Shown: in pieces, positions 1 to 7,358 of the stretch | Layout of the letters: each line of letters begins with the position of its first letter | How positions within the stretch are numbered: position 1 is the first letter of the stretch | Assembly: GCA_934569195.1 (NCBI GenBank) | Contig: CAKTKB010000019.1 | Location: 1-17,742, forward strand | DNA from: an uncultured Oscillospiraceae bacterium | Lineage (GTDB): Bacteria > Bacillota > Clostridia > Oscillospirales > Oscillospiraceae | DNA length: 17,742 nucleotides | Direction of reading: 5' to 3' | Program-made: the position numbers and the translations under genes | The notes under the pieces: generated by a model | What the model saw: the letters and a program-made list of their open reading frames with translations, nothing else | Database searches by the model: none | What the model was told of the DNA's origin: nothing

Positions 1-20
1 GTGATCAGATTAAGATCCAT
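1..20 (-). CDS. start of a further tail/baseplate or downstream gene (cut by the window edge)
   Basis: An ATG on the minus strand at 20 follows an AAGGAG ribosome binding site by 8 bases. The site lies in the last codons of the preceding 49-residue gene. Only six codons are inside the window (M-D-L-N-L-I), so the product cannot be recognised. Its place directly after the baseplate genes suggests another tail, host-binding or holin/lysin-region gene, but that is inference from order alone. Confidence 0.6.
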
Positions 21-25
21 AGCCC

Positions 26-175
26 TCACTCCTTGTCCCAATACACCACCACGCAGCCGGGAGCGCCCTGCTTGCCTGCGGTGCCCTTGCCGGGGTAGGC
101 CGATACTCTCCACCGGGTGGTGGTGGAGCCGTCCTCGTTCACCTTGGTCAACCATTTGCGCTGGTAGTAAATCAC
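26..175 (-). CDS. small hypothetical phage protein, 49 aa
   Basis: This short gene begins with GTG at 175, overlapping the stop codon of the upstream baseplate gene by two bases. The sequence GAGGTGAT, an almost perfect match to the 16S anti-Shine-Dalgarno, ends five bases before it, which makes the GTG start convincing. The 49-residue product starts V(M)-I-Y-Y-Q-R-K-W and ends in Y-W-D-K-E. It has a Gly/Lys-rich middle (PGKGTAGKQGAPG), several Trp and Tyr residues and one Cys. There is no signal peptide or membrane segment. I do not recognise a family. It sits between the hub-like protein and the next gene, so a minor tail-tip role is possible but unproven. Confidence 0.7.
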   Translation of the reverse strand: MIYYQRKWLTKVNEDGSTTTRWRVSAYPGKGTAGKQGAPGCVVVYWDKE

Positions 176-1647
176 ACCATCACCTCAATTTCGGCTGTGG
201 TCAGGTTTGACAATGTAATTTTTGCAGATGTGAGGCTCCCGGTCATATCTTGGCCCCATGGAGTCGGGACGGTAATGTAGTCCAACATATCCTGATCTTC
301 CCATACAATGCTGGTCTCCACAGTTTTTCGGCGCATCCAGTAGTCATACACCCGCTTTGCAACAGTCTGGGCATTGCTGGCATTGACCAGCGTAGCATCT
401 TGCACGGTTTTGATGTTCTGTTTGTCGGACGTTGTTACATTTGGGTTGTCAATGCGTACCGTCCCCGTTGTGTGTACGTATTTCACACCATTTACAGTGA
501 TTACCTCATCCCCGGAGTTGCCGGTTCCTTGGGTATAAGTGTGGTATGTAACGATGACCGCAGTAACAATAGCTTCTTGCTTTACGCTTCCGCCCTCAAA
601 CACGTCCCGATCAGGCAACGCGGTAGGATTTTCGTATTTTGGGGCAAAGAAGCGGATTTTGTTTGTCTTACTGGTGTCTACCGCTGCGCCGACGATAAAA
701 GCCGCCTGCTGAAGTGCTTCGCGCCTGGTTCCGTCTGGGATATAACCTTTGATTTTCACACTGGCAAGGGTGGTTTCAATGTCAACCTCAAATGCACCGC
801 CCCCAATCTCATTGACCACAGATGAAAACGACGTGTCTGCGGTATACATTTTCCCGGGCCACTCGTAGTTATCCAGCACACCCAAAGCGTCCTGGCACTC
901 TACGGAGTAGTCACCCACACCGGTACGCTCTGGGATGTTGTCAACGTAAAACACGCCGATCAGTTTGTTATTGTGGTATGCTTCTACCGGTTGCTTGAGC
1001 TGGAAAATGTACTCTGTTTCTGAATTGCTTTTCAGTTCCCAATCCAGGTAGTTGATGGCAAGTTCGGCAGAAATTGGGTTGACATCCTGCTGAATGGTTA
1101 CGCTGCCAATTTCGCCGCCTTGAAATTCCCGGATGATGCCGAACACAATTTGATCCAGCCTTGCCCGGCGCTTCGGAAGGGATGTTTTGTCCAGCGAGAT
1201 GTCAACTCGGTTAAAGGCGGATACCGTCTTTTCGCAGAAATAATTGGCGCTGTCAGGTGTAAATACTTGAGACGCAAGCTGCGTTTCCCCTTGATACCAA
1301 GCGACAGTCACCTGCTTGCAGTAGTCTCCTGTATCCAGAGAGAACTTCAGGGAAATGCCAAGCGTGGTGTAGTTGCTATCAAAATCGATCCGTATTTTGG
1401 GCGTTTTGGAGAATCCACAGTTTTCATTCGAAATCTCAGAGGATAGAAATGCAATGGCCTGCCCATCGTATACCATGTGGGTTCCGTTAAGCCGCCAGAA
1501 ATTGTGCTCTAAGATGCACAGCGGCGGAGTGTTTGCCCCAGAAGGTAACAGAGCAACATCAGACAGATTGTGTGCGCCAGTTGCCGTTACCGCTGCATCC
1601 TCCGCCGCGCCAACGGCAACATCCCGATAAATCAGCTTACTGCTCAT
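172..1647 (-). CDS. putative baseplate/tail hub protein (491 aa)
   Basis: This 491-residue protein lies just after the tape measure and distal-tail-like genes, where siphophages of Firmicutes encode the tail hub or tail-associated protein. The sequence is mostly beta-strand-like. The segment around residues 300-350 (IPDGTRREALQQAAFIVGAA, then VDTSKTNKIRFFAP) resembles hub domains that read alternating strands and helices. No hydrolase or collagen-repeat motif is visible, so a host-wall-degrading role is not supported. The start is ATG at 1647, within an ATGA overlap with the upstream gene and 8 bases after AAGGG. The call rests mainly on gene order; the exact family is not certain. The C terminus (TTAEIEVMV) contains the ribosome binding site of the following 49-aa gene. 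Confidence 0.6.
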   Translation of the reverse strand: MSSKLIYRDVAVGAAEDAAVTATGAHNLSDVALLPSGANTPPLCILEHNFWRLNGTHMVYDGQAIAFLSSEISNENCGFSKTPKIRIDFDSNYTTLGISLKFSLDTGDYCKQVTVAWYQGETQLASQVFTPDSANYFCEKTVSAFNRVDISLDKTSLPKRRARLDQIVFGIIREFQGGEIGSVTIQQDVNPISAELAINYLDWELKSNSETEYIFQLKQPVEAYHNNKLIGVFYVDNIPERTGVGDYSVECQDALGVLDNYEWPGKMYTADTSFSSVVNEIGGGAFEVDIETTLASVKIKGYIPDGTRREALQQAAFIVGAAVDTSKTNKIRFFAPKYENPTALPDRDVFEGGSVKQEAIVTAVIVTYHTYTQGTGNSGDEVITVNGVKYVHTTGTVRIDNPNVTTSDKQNIKTVQDATLVNASNAQTVAKRVYDYWMRRKTVETSIVWEDQDMLDYITVPTPWGQDMTGSLTSAKITLSNLTTAEIEVMV

Positions 1648-2039
1648 GTGGGTACCCTTTCAGGGGACATGGCAATGAAGTTAATCTCCAGGCCGTCCCA
1701 CTTGCTGTAATCGTCCGTTTTCAGCATTAGGTTATCAGCGCCGCTCGTGACGTATGCCTTGAACTGTTTCCACCCCTGCCCATACGGGACTCTAATGGTA
1801 TGGCTTGCAGCGGGGGAAGAAATAATCTCATACAGAGCATCATATTGTGCAATAGAGGCATTAGACTGGTCTGGCTCAATTTTAAGCGTGTAATTGTAGT
1901 ATGTCCCGATGATATCCCTGCGCATCTCTCCCGTCTGGACGCGCCCTGTGTTCGGGCCGTCCAGCACGGAAAAAGAGCGTTTTAGGCTGACGATATGCAC
2001 TCGGTCATACTCGACACCGTCAATAGAAATTCCGCTCAT
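1644..2039 (-). CDS. distal-tail-like structural protein (131 aa)
   Basis: A 131-residue protein that follows the tape measure gene by ten bases and has a strong AAGGAGG ribosome binding site. It is rich in predicted beta strands (ISIDGVEYDRVHIVSLKRSF, then YYNYTLKIEP) and contains a Trp/Lys segment near residues 85-95. Position and size fit a small distal tail or tail-tip adaptor protein connecting the tail tube to the hub. It is shorter than the two-domain Dit proteins of lactococcal phages and could instead be a domain-of-unknown-function tail protein common in Clostridia phages. Its stop overlaps the start of the hub-like gene by four bases, so the two are translationally coupled. Confidence 0.55.
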   Translation of the reverse strand: MSGISIDGVEYDRVHIVSLKRSFSVLDGPNTGRVQTGEMRRDIIGTYYNYTLKIEPDQSNASIAQYDALYEIISSPAASHTIRVPYGQGWKQFKAYVTSGADNLMLKTDDYSKWDGLEINFIAMSPERVPT

Positions 2040-2049
2040 ATCGTCCTCC

Positions 2050-4062
2050 TTATGTCAAAGATACGCCTACACGAACATTTTCCTGATTGCCAACATCAAT
2101 AACGGCACGGCCAAGCTCTCGACGGTCGAGCATCAGGATGATAGGCCGGTTATTTCCGTTCCCTCCCTGTTCCGCCAAAGCCTGGCGGAACGCCTGAACG
2201 ATGGTTTCAAGCGGAGCTTCAATGTTAGTCCCGGACTTCTGGTCGCCCAGCACCGCCAAGAACTCCCGGTTCGGCGGGATAACTGCACCCTGTGCAAGCT
2301 GAGGAATACCCCATTCAGCCGCGGGAGGAATGTTGGCGCTCCAGCTCTTTCCGCCGATTCCAGGGACCCAATCGGGAACGGAGAATGAAATGCTGTTGAT
2401 TTTGTCGATCAGCCAGTTTAAACCCCGGATGATAAGGTTGATAACGCTGCCGACGATGGTCAAAACCGCGTTCAGCGCTCCTTTCACCATCTTTTTTAAG
2501 CCGTTCAGCATTTTATTAACATCCTGATGGATAAGACCGTCAATAAACTCAGCAGCCCTGGCAAAAATCTCCTTGAAGTTTTGCATCAGCTGGTCGCCAT
2601 TGCCCACCAAAACAGTGATAGCATAAAGGACGGCCATAATACCGGCCACCAAAGCTGGGAGCGTACTGCCGGTCAGCATCCCGATTCCAAGGCCGGTAGC
2701 AATGATCCCGGCCAGAACAAGCAGGGTGTTCTTGAGGTTTACGCCGTTTTCCATTGCGTCCGAAAATCCAGTTACAAGCGCCGCTAAGCCTGCAACAACC
2801 AGTCCGATGGCCGTCCCGTTTTTGCCAAAAGCAAGGGTAAGGCCGCCCACAAGGGCCGTTGCACCTGCGATGATTTCCATTAGGCTTGTCCAGTCAAGCC
2901 CGTTTTCCCAGGCGTCCTTTAAGCCGTCAAACATCAGCATGAGTCCCCCGATGGCAATCGCCATTCCGGCCAACTTTGTGCCGATCTCTCCCAGCATACC
3001 GGGTAGCTTAGATGAAATCTTCCATAGAGCAAGCCCCGCTCCGATCAGAAGAACTGCATTCGCAATTTTGCGAAGTCGTTCATCCACTCCGTCAAGGAAA
3101 CTGAAATCAGGAGCAATGTCAGTGGAGTTTGCCCCGCCTCCGGACGCAGACGAGCTGTTGTCGGACAGCTGATTGATCTCGTCAAAAGCTGCCAGAGATT
3201 TTCCCGCGTCTTTAGCCGCCTTTCCTGTTCCCTTCAATGCCTTTGTTTGGTCATTTAGGGCTTTTGCGGACTTCTTGGTAGCGTCGATACTCTTACCGGA
3301 TATCATTGCCACCAGGCGGGCAATCTGCGTTACAACGGCAGTCAGGACTTGCACCAGCAGCGTAAACGCCGGGACAACCACACTGATCAGTGGTTGCGCC
3401 AAAGTGAGAAGTGCCCCCTTGAGCTGGGCAAACGCGGTGGTCGCCTGGGAATTGGTTTTGATGACGTCCCAGAGATAGGTTTTGATCTGACGCAGTACAG
3501 AAAGAATGACCGTAAAAACAAAGACGCGGCGGGCCATCGACTTTAGTTTTTTCCCTATTTTGTCAAAGCTGGGTGGCATATTTCCAGCTTCTTCCCCCGC
3601 ATGGGAAAGTTGTTCCGTCAGCTCTGCAGCTCTATTTTCGGCGGTTTCAAGCGCAGTAGACTGTTTTATTACTTTATCGGTAATTCCGGCGTATTGCTTC
3701 CCGAGTTTCTCGGCGTCTTTGTTCTGGGTCTGTAAAAGGGCTTCCTGCTCTTTAAGGCTTGCGGTTATAGATGCCTGCTGCTCTTGGGCTGATAGAAATT
3801 CAAGCGGGCTTGCATTCGTCTTTCCGCTTGTGATTTGCTGCGTGTCAGAAAGTTCAGCTTTCAAGCGAGAAATTACCTTTTCAGTTTTCAGCGCCTCGTT
3901 GGTGGCTGCTTCCAGTTCGGCTTTGATGCCGCTTTGCTGGGTTTGCTTCTCGGACAATTCCCCGCGCATTTTGTCGATTTTTTTCGAGAGACTGTTCAGC
4001 TCTTTCTGCGCGTCAGCATCATCCAGTTTCGTTTCGATGACAATGGAGCCATCAGCTGCCAT
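2050..4062 (-). CDS. tail tape measure protein (670 aa)
   Basis: The longest gene of the window and the classical tape measure: a rod-like protein that sets tail length and is ejected with the DNA. Residues about 12-155 form a long charged coiled coil rich in E, K, Q and A. Hydrophobic stretches follow at about 179-198 and 217-255, with further glycine/alanine-rich hydrophobic segments between about 335 and 500. A conserved-looking linker GKSLAAFDEINQLSD lies near 287-301. The C terminus ends in a beta-rich tail (ILMLDRRELGRAVIDV). By the usual rule of about 0.15 nm per residue this gives a tail near 100 nm. No lysozyme, peptidase or transglycosylase motif is seen. It follows Gp15, as in A118-like phages. 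The start at 4062 has a G-rich ribosome binding site (AAGGGGGTGAGTAA before ATG). Confidence 0.93.
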   Translation of the reverse strand: MAADGSIVIETKLDDADAQKELNSLSKKIDKMRGELSEKQTQQSGIKAELEAATNEALKTEKVISRLKAELSDTQQITSGKTNASPLEFLSAQEQQASITASLKEQEALLQTQNKDAEKLGKQYAGITDKVIKQSTALETAENRAAELTEQLSHAGEEAGNMPPSFDKIGKKLKSMARRVFVFTVILSVLRQIKTYLWDVIKTNSQATTAFAQLKGALLTLAQPLISVVVPAFTLLVQVLTAVVTQIARLVAMISGKSIDATKKSAKALNDQTKALKGTGKAAKDAGKSLAAFDEINQLSDNSSSASGGGANSTDIAPDFSFLDGVDERLRKIANAVLLIGAGLALWKISSKLPGMLGEIGTKLAGMAIAIGGLMLMFDGLKDAWENGLDWTSLMEIIAGATALVGGLTLAFGKNGTAIGLVVAGLAALVTGFSDAMENGVNLKNTLLVLAGIIATGLGIGMLTGSTLPALVAGIMAVLYAITVLVGNGDQLMQNFKEIFARAAEFIDGLIHQDVNKMLNGLKKMVKGALNAVLTIVGSVINLIIRGLNWLIDKINSISFSVPDWVPGIGGKSWSANIPPAAEWGIPQLAQGAVIPPNREFLAVLGDQKSGTNIEAPLETIVQAFRQALAEQGGNGNNRPIILMLDRRELGRAVIDVGNQENVRVGVSLT

Positions 4063-4074
4063 TTACTCACCCCC

Positions 4075-4620
4075 TTAGATCCATTGGGATAAGATGTCGT
4101 TGTCGGCGTCGGTGTATTTTCGCTTGATATCCACCAGACGCTTATTTTCTCTGTAAAATTCCTGATCCGTTTTATCCAGCCGCTTACCTTTGGCTTTCAA
4201 ATTGCGGATCCGGACGATTTGAGCGAAGAGGCAATCCCCGATCTCGTAGTATGCCGCAATGAACGTCCACCAGTGGATATAAGGAAGCGCCCGGACATCT
4301 TGCCCAAAAACGCGGTTAATGGGGGCAACGATATATTGGAAATCTTGCTCCCAATCCATCAGTTTGGGCCGCTTGCGGTTGTCGCCCTCGTCCCCGCAGT
4401 TGATAAACCACATGCACTTGGTAAGTGCTTCTTGCAAAGCATCCCCAGGAATGTGGGCAAAATCAGGATAGAAGATATCAAGCGTTGCAAGCGCTTTTTC
4501 TTCGTTGTCCAGCTCCGGGGCGGAGAGCACGCCAAAAATGTCCAGAATGGCCCGATAGTCGGAGCGGATTTCATATTCCGTCCCCGCTATTTCCAGGCTC
4601 TTAGGAAGGTCATACATCAT
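4075..4620 (-). CDS. phage Gp15-family protein (tail assembly)
   Basis: A 181-residue protein matching the bacteriophage Gp15 family (Phage_Gp15) by its pattern. The N terminus is YDLPKSLEIAGTEYEIRSDYR. It has a central D-W-E-Q-D-F-Y-I-V-A-P-I-N-R segment, and the Trp-rich HWWTFIAAYYEIGD precedes a basic RxRNLKAKGKRLDK stretch. In A118-like phages this gene lies immediately before the tape measure gene, as here, and is thought to serve in tail assembly, possibly as the second chaperone with the upstream gene. Its ATG overlaps the stop of the upstream chaperone gene in an ATGA motif. I looked for a slippery heptamer at this junction and did not find one, so separate translation is more likely than a programmed frameshift. 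Confidence 0.88.
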   Translation of the reverse strand: MMYDLPKSLEIAGTEYEIRSDYRAILDIFGVLSAPELDNEEKALATLDIFYPDFAHIPGDALQEALTKCMWFINCGDEGDNRKRPKLMDWEQDFQYIVAPINRVFGQDVRALPYIHWWTFIAAYYEIGDCLFAQIVRIRNLKAKGKRLDKTDQEFYRENKRLVDIKRKYTDADNDILSQWI

Positions 4621-5036
4621 CGGTGGTACTTCTTCACATACTTGGCGATTTTCTCATTGGATAGCACCTTTTCCCTCTTGATGCCTTCATCAAATTGGTC
4701 AATGATCGTCAGAAGGAAATTAGCCCACACAGGCATACCGTCTCCGTATGCGTACAGATTCATGTCACCGAACACCGCATCGCATACTGTGGCTTCAAAG
4801 ACACCATCAATGGCATCACGCATTTCTTTGTCGATCTTGCGCATTTGGTCGAAAATTTCCCGGCCTGTTGCATTTGCATCAGCAAGACTTTTTCTTGCTT
4901 TCTGCTTCTGTTCCAGTGTCTCGAACACATCATACAGTTTCCCGGCAAAGGCGGCGTCCGTTGGGTTGAAAGTGATTTCGCACTTTCCATTGACCATAAA
5001 TGTCTTTTTGCCGTCAGAAAAATTTAGGTTTTCCAT
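4617..5036 (-). CDS. putative tail assembly chaperone (139 aa)
   Basis: The reading frame is open further upstream, but the real start is taken as ATG at 5036 (M-E-N-L-N-F-S-D-G). It is preceded by GGGAGGG five bases earlier, and the upstream extension only reads through a terminator hairpin. The 139-residue product is acidic and helical: a short beta start, then a charged helical region (ETLEQKQKARKSLADA, REIFDQMRKIDKEMRD). The end is KIAKYVKKYHR. It lies between the major tail protein and Gp15, the place of the A118 gp13/gp14 tail chaperones that coat the tape measure during assembly. Family assignment is by position and general character, so moderate confidence. Confidence 0.72.
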   Translation of the reverse strand: MENLNFSDGKKTFMVNGKCEITFNPTDAAFAGKLYDVFETLEQKQKARKSLADANATGREIFDQMRKIDKEMRDAIDGVFEATVCDAVFGDMNLYAYGDGMPVWANFLLTIIDQFDEGIKREKVLSNEKIAKYVKKYHR

Positions 5037-5047
5037 ATTGCCCTCCC

Positions 5048-5076
5048 AAAAAGGGGGCGGGGAATCCCCGCCCCCT
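5048..5076 (-). terminator. Rho-independent terminator between major tail protein and chaperone
   Basis: On the minus strand an 11-bp GC stem (AGGGGGCGGGG paired with CCCCGCCCCCT) with a three-base loop is followed by five T. It begins a few bases after the major tail gene stop and ends one base from the ribosome binding site of the chaperone gene. This is a complete intrinsic terminator inside the late operon. It probably acts as an attenuator that lowers transcription of the chaperone, Gp15, tape measure and baseplate genes relative to capsid and tail-tube genes. Confidence 0.88.
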
Positions 5077-5082
5077 CTGTCT

Positions 5083-5604
5083 TTAAACATCTGCCGTAAA
5101 GGTCACGCCGCTTGTGCCCTTTGTGATGGTGCCAAGGGTCCGCGTACCGCCGTAAGTAATCTCACTGGCGATGTTCAATGTGCCGCCGCCATCGCCGCCG
5201 ATGCTGGTCACGGCAATGGAGCAGCCGGAATACCTCTCCGCAAACTTTGCCTCGCCGGAAGTGACATAGAAGTGACCGATCATCATATCCTGGTTAGACA
5301 GGGCCTGCGCGTCGTGGTCTTTGACGGCAAGGTTCCACATCTTGACCGCCGCAGCATCACCCGCATCCAGAGGAATGGGGTCAAAAGTCTGCGTGATGGT
5401 AGGCTTTTTCATGGTCGTGAAAGTATTGCCGAGAATATCCTGGCTGCTTTCCTGGCCCCAGTCCATTTCAGCGGTGGAATCTTCCACGCGCTTGCCGATA
5501 GCGCTCCACTCGGGGGCGGAAGCAGTGCCGGTGTTCAGGTAAGCGATCAAAAGCTCTCGGTCAATGGTCTGGCCTTCAGGAGTCGTAAAAGTCAAATCTG
5601 CCAT
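5083..5604 (-). CDS. major tail (tube) protein
   Basis: A 173-residue protein in the tail-tube position, after the Minor_capsid_3-like gene and before the chaperone. It shows the typical composition of siphovirus tube subunits: small polar residues, beta strands, and a charged loop. The N terminus is MADLTFTTPEGQTIDRELLIAY; a central IPLDAGDAAAVKMWNLAV helix is followed by HFYVTSGEAKFAERYSGCSI and a Gly-rich GGDGGGTLNIASEITYGGT near the C terminus. It polymerises as rings around the tape measure. Its ATG overlaps the upstream stop by one base (TAATG) with GAGGTG upstream. The gene is followed directly by a strong terminator, which is common after highly expressed tube or capsid genes. Confidence 0.88.
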   Translation of the reverse strand: MADLTFTTPEGQTIDRELLIAYLNTGTASAPEWSAIGKRVEDSTAEMDWGQESSQDILGNTFTTMKKPTITQTFDPIPLDAGDAAAVKMWNLAVKDHDAQALSNQDMMIGHFYVTSGEAKFAERYSGCSIAVTSIGGDGGGTLNIASEITYGGTRTLGTITKGTSGVTFTADV

Positions 5605-6068
5605 TATACATTCACCTCGTAAATCAATTTTAGCTGGACAATATAGTCCTCGTATTGGTCGTTTGTCACGCCAAGATACGACGCAAAGGCCGTAGTCTCA
5701 ACGCGAAGGGCACGCCTACCCTCTCCGATGTCCGGGCGCTGTGTCTGCGCCCAATCTGCAAATTTGTTCAGCACCTCGACCGTTTTCAACCGCTTGTCGT
5801 CGCTCGTTCCTGGTGGTTCGATTTGGTAATGGATTTCAAACGAATACTCTGCTTGATATCCGCCGCAGATATATTTTTTGGTGATAACAGCGCCTTGAAC
5901 GGAGGAAAGCGCCATACCTACCGTTTTCGCCGCGAAATACTCGTACTTAATCAGATCCACATTCTCTGGGATACCAGGAAAGCGGTTCGCCCAAATAAGC
6001 ATCAGGCGGTCAAGGTCTGCCTTTTCATTGCTGGATGCCAGCATTACAGGTTTTTCTTTAGAGATCAC
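5604..6068 (-). CDS. Minor_capsid_3-like protein (tail terminator/completion)
   Basis: This 154-residue protein lies just before the major tail protein, the place of A118 gp11 (Minor_capsid_3 family). Members act as tail terminator or head-tail joining proteins. Visible traits are LMLIWANRFPGIPENVDLIKYEYF near residues 22-45, then AEYSFEIHYQIEPPGTSDDKRLKTVEVLNKFADW, and a closing DQYEDYIVQLKLIYEVNV strand. The start is most likely GTG at 6068, overlapping the upstream stop by 11 bases and preceded by AAGGCGGTGA. An ATG eight codons later lacks a good ribosome binding site. No membrane segment is present. Confidence 0.75.
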   Translation of the reverse strand: MISKEKPVMLASSNEKADLDRLMLIWANRFPGIPENVDLIKYEYFAAKTVGMALSSVQGAVITKKYICGGYQAEYSFEIHYQIEPPGTSDDKRLKTVEVLNKFADWAQTQRPDIGEGRRALRVETTAFASYLGVTNDQYEDYIVQLKLIYEVNV

Positions 6069-6468
6069 GCTTCACCGCCTTTTCTGCCACACGAACCCAC
6101 TTCCCCAAATTCTGCGCCTTAGATGCTTCAAACCAATGGGAGCATGTGCCCGGTCTGTGGAAAATCAAATCCTTTTCCGGCACTGCCGGAACCTTCGTAA
6201 CGCCCTTTCGCGCATAAGAGCTTCCGGTCAGCGGATCAACGTACAGCTTGCCATAGTACAAATACCTGGCATACGGCCCGGGGTAAACAACCGTATTCCC
6301 TGTTACCCTTGTACGCGTCCTCAGAGAGCCTGTGAGCATAGGTACGAACGGGGTGGTATCTTTTGCGGCCTGCACTGCCAAAATGTGTTCTGCGTGATCA
6401 CATCCCTTGGAAACAGCCTCTTTTACTGCATCCATGCCTTCCGTGTGAATTGAGAACCTAAGTGCCAT
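6058..6468 (-). CDS. Minor_capsid_2-like head-tail joining protein
   Basis: The start is ATG at 6468 (M-A-L-R-F-S-I-H-T-E), which has GGAGG eight bases upstream and lies one base after the stop of the previous gene. The longer open frame upstream is an out-of-context reading of that gene's end. The 136-residue product has the pattern of tail-component or Minor_capsid_2 proteins: an amphipathic helix with Asp/Lys (DAVKEAVSKGCDHAEHILAVQAAKDT), then FVPMLTGSLRTRTR, YARYLYYGK and a C-terminal helix with HWFEASKAQNLGKWV. This is the same architecture as HK97 gp10-type neck proteins. It occupies the A118 gp10 position. Confidence 0.8.
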   Translation of the reverse strand: MALRFSIHTEGMDAVKEAVSKGCDHAEHILAVQAAKDTTPFVPMLTGSLRTRTRVTGNTVVYPGPYARYLYYGKLYVDPLTGSSYARKGVTKVPAVPEKDLIFHRPGTCSHWFEASKAQNLGKWVRVAEKAVKRDL

Positions 6469-6469
6469 A

Positions 6470-6919
6470 TCACACGCCTCCGACCTGCCAGTGCCGCATG
6501 TCAACGCTGCCGAAATCCTTCTCGTCAACCTTGGTCACGGTGTAACAATTGTCCTGAGCCAGCGCCACGGTTTCGTCGTCCGTCGCAAACTCGCCTTTAA
6601 TGAAAAACGTTGTCCCACCATTGCCTTTGACGGAAAGCGTCCACAGGTCGGCTTTGTCCTCTGCGGCGTAAAACCGCTGCGGACCGGCATAGGTTTTCAC
6701 CTTGCCGGTAAAGCCGTCCACAGCTTCCACGCCAAATGGAATGTAAAGGTCAACCGCATCCGCTCCAACAAGGCCGCTCTCGCGCACGTTAACTGCCTTA
6801 GATGCTTGCAGCATCACGCCACGGAGTACGGTCACATACAGTTTTTGCGTTTCCTGAAACGTCTCCTTGTCGGTTTCTTTGACCGAATTGTAGATCGTTA
6901 CAGTGTGGGGGGCGTACAT
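6470..6919 (-). CDS. Minor_capsid_1-like head-tail connector
   Basis: This protein of about 149 residues begins M-Y-A-P-H-T-V-T-I-Y-N-S. That opening, followed by a long beta-rich body (YAGPQRFYAAEDKADLWTLS, then GTTFFIKGEF and DNCYTVTKVDEKDFG), fits the Minor_capsid_1/A118 gp9 family of head completion or stopper proteins. ATG at 6919 is preferred. A GTG three codons upstream at 6928 is only two bases from the GGAGG site and so is less likely, though not excluded. The gene overlaps the upstream connector gene by 22 bases, so coupled translation is expected. The C terminus DMRHWQVGGV, with W-x-V-G-G, is typical of this family. Confidence 0.75.
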   Translation of the reverse strand: MYAPHTVTIYNSVKETDKETFQETQKLYVTVLRGVMLQASKAVNVRESGLVGADAVDLYIPFGVEAVDGFTGKVKTYAGPQRFYAAEDKADLWTLSVKGNGGTTFFIKGEFATDDETVALAQDNCYTVTKVDEKDFGSVDMRHWQVGGV

Positions 6920-7338
6920 GGCCAGCACCCCCTCCCTCTGTACAGCAAGCCGGTATGGGCGAGATACTCCATGCAGGTCTCTGCAAGCAGCTTTCTTGCT
7001 CCATCCGTAGCGTTCAGCGCAGCAGTGGCAGATTCGCCTCCGGTCGCCAGTGTGCGGGAATAACCGCCCACAGTCTCGCTTTTGACTTCTGCGTTATTAG
7101 CGGCAGCACTCGCAAGGTTCTTCGTGGCAAGCGCCTGCGCCGCCTCAATAACCGCATACTTGTCAACCAGCGCACAGCAGCACATCTTTACCGCATCAAG
7201 CTCCGCGTTGTCCTTGGATCGGTTCTGCGTGTAATAATCAAGGAAGGAGCTGGCTCGTACAGCCAGACGCAAAAAATTCTCTTCGCTCACGGAGCCCATA
7301 TAGGTGCCGGAGTAGTATTCATAATTAGCGTATATCAT
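6898..7338 (-). CDS. head-tail connector (adaptor) protein
   Basis: A 146-residue, mainly helical protein directly after the capsid gene, in the place of A118 gp8 or gp6-like adaptors that dock on the portal ring. Residues 1-38 (MIYANYEYYSGTYMGSVSEE, followed by a helix ending in FLDYYTQNR) match the usual opening of these adaptors: an N-terminal segment with Tyr residues and a helix containing ASSFLDYYT. A central helix is Cys/Ala rich (AVKMCCCALVDKYAVIEAA). The tail after residue 120 is translated from the region overlapping the next gene and may not be conserved. The start has AAGGAG about nine bases upstream. Confidence 0.75.
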   Translation of the reverse strand: MIYANYEYYSGTYMGSVSEENFLRLAVRASSFLDYYTQNRSKDNAELDAVKMCCCALVDKYAVIEAAQALATKNLASAAANNAEVKSETVGGYSRTLATGGESATAALNATDGARKLLAETCMEYLAHTGLLYRGRGCWPCTPPTL

Positions 7339-7358
7339 TTGAGCCAGCTCCTTCTAAC

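Noticed and set aside
4617..4620. Programmed frameshift between tail chaperone and Gp15
   Set aside because: Many phages have one here, but I find no slippery heptamer before the overlap and Gp15 has its own ATG in an ATGA motif.
5037..5090. +1 frameshift fusion of the major tail protein with the chaperone frame
   Set aside because: The chaperone frame is open back to the tail gene stop, but the shared part merely translates the terminator hairpin, no clear shift site is present, and the chaperone has its own ribosome binding site and ATG.
4219..5622. Plus-strand open frame of 467 codons
   Set aside because: It lies opposite four well-supported tail genes and crosses their boundaries; it has no ribosome binding site and no protein-like character. 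It is a shadow of codon bias.
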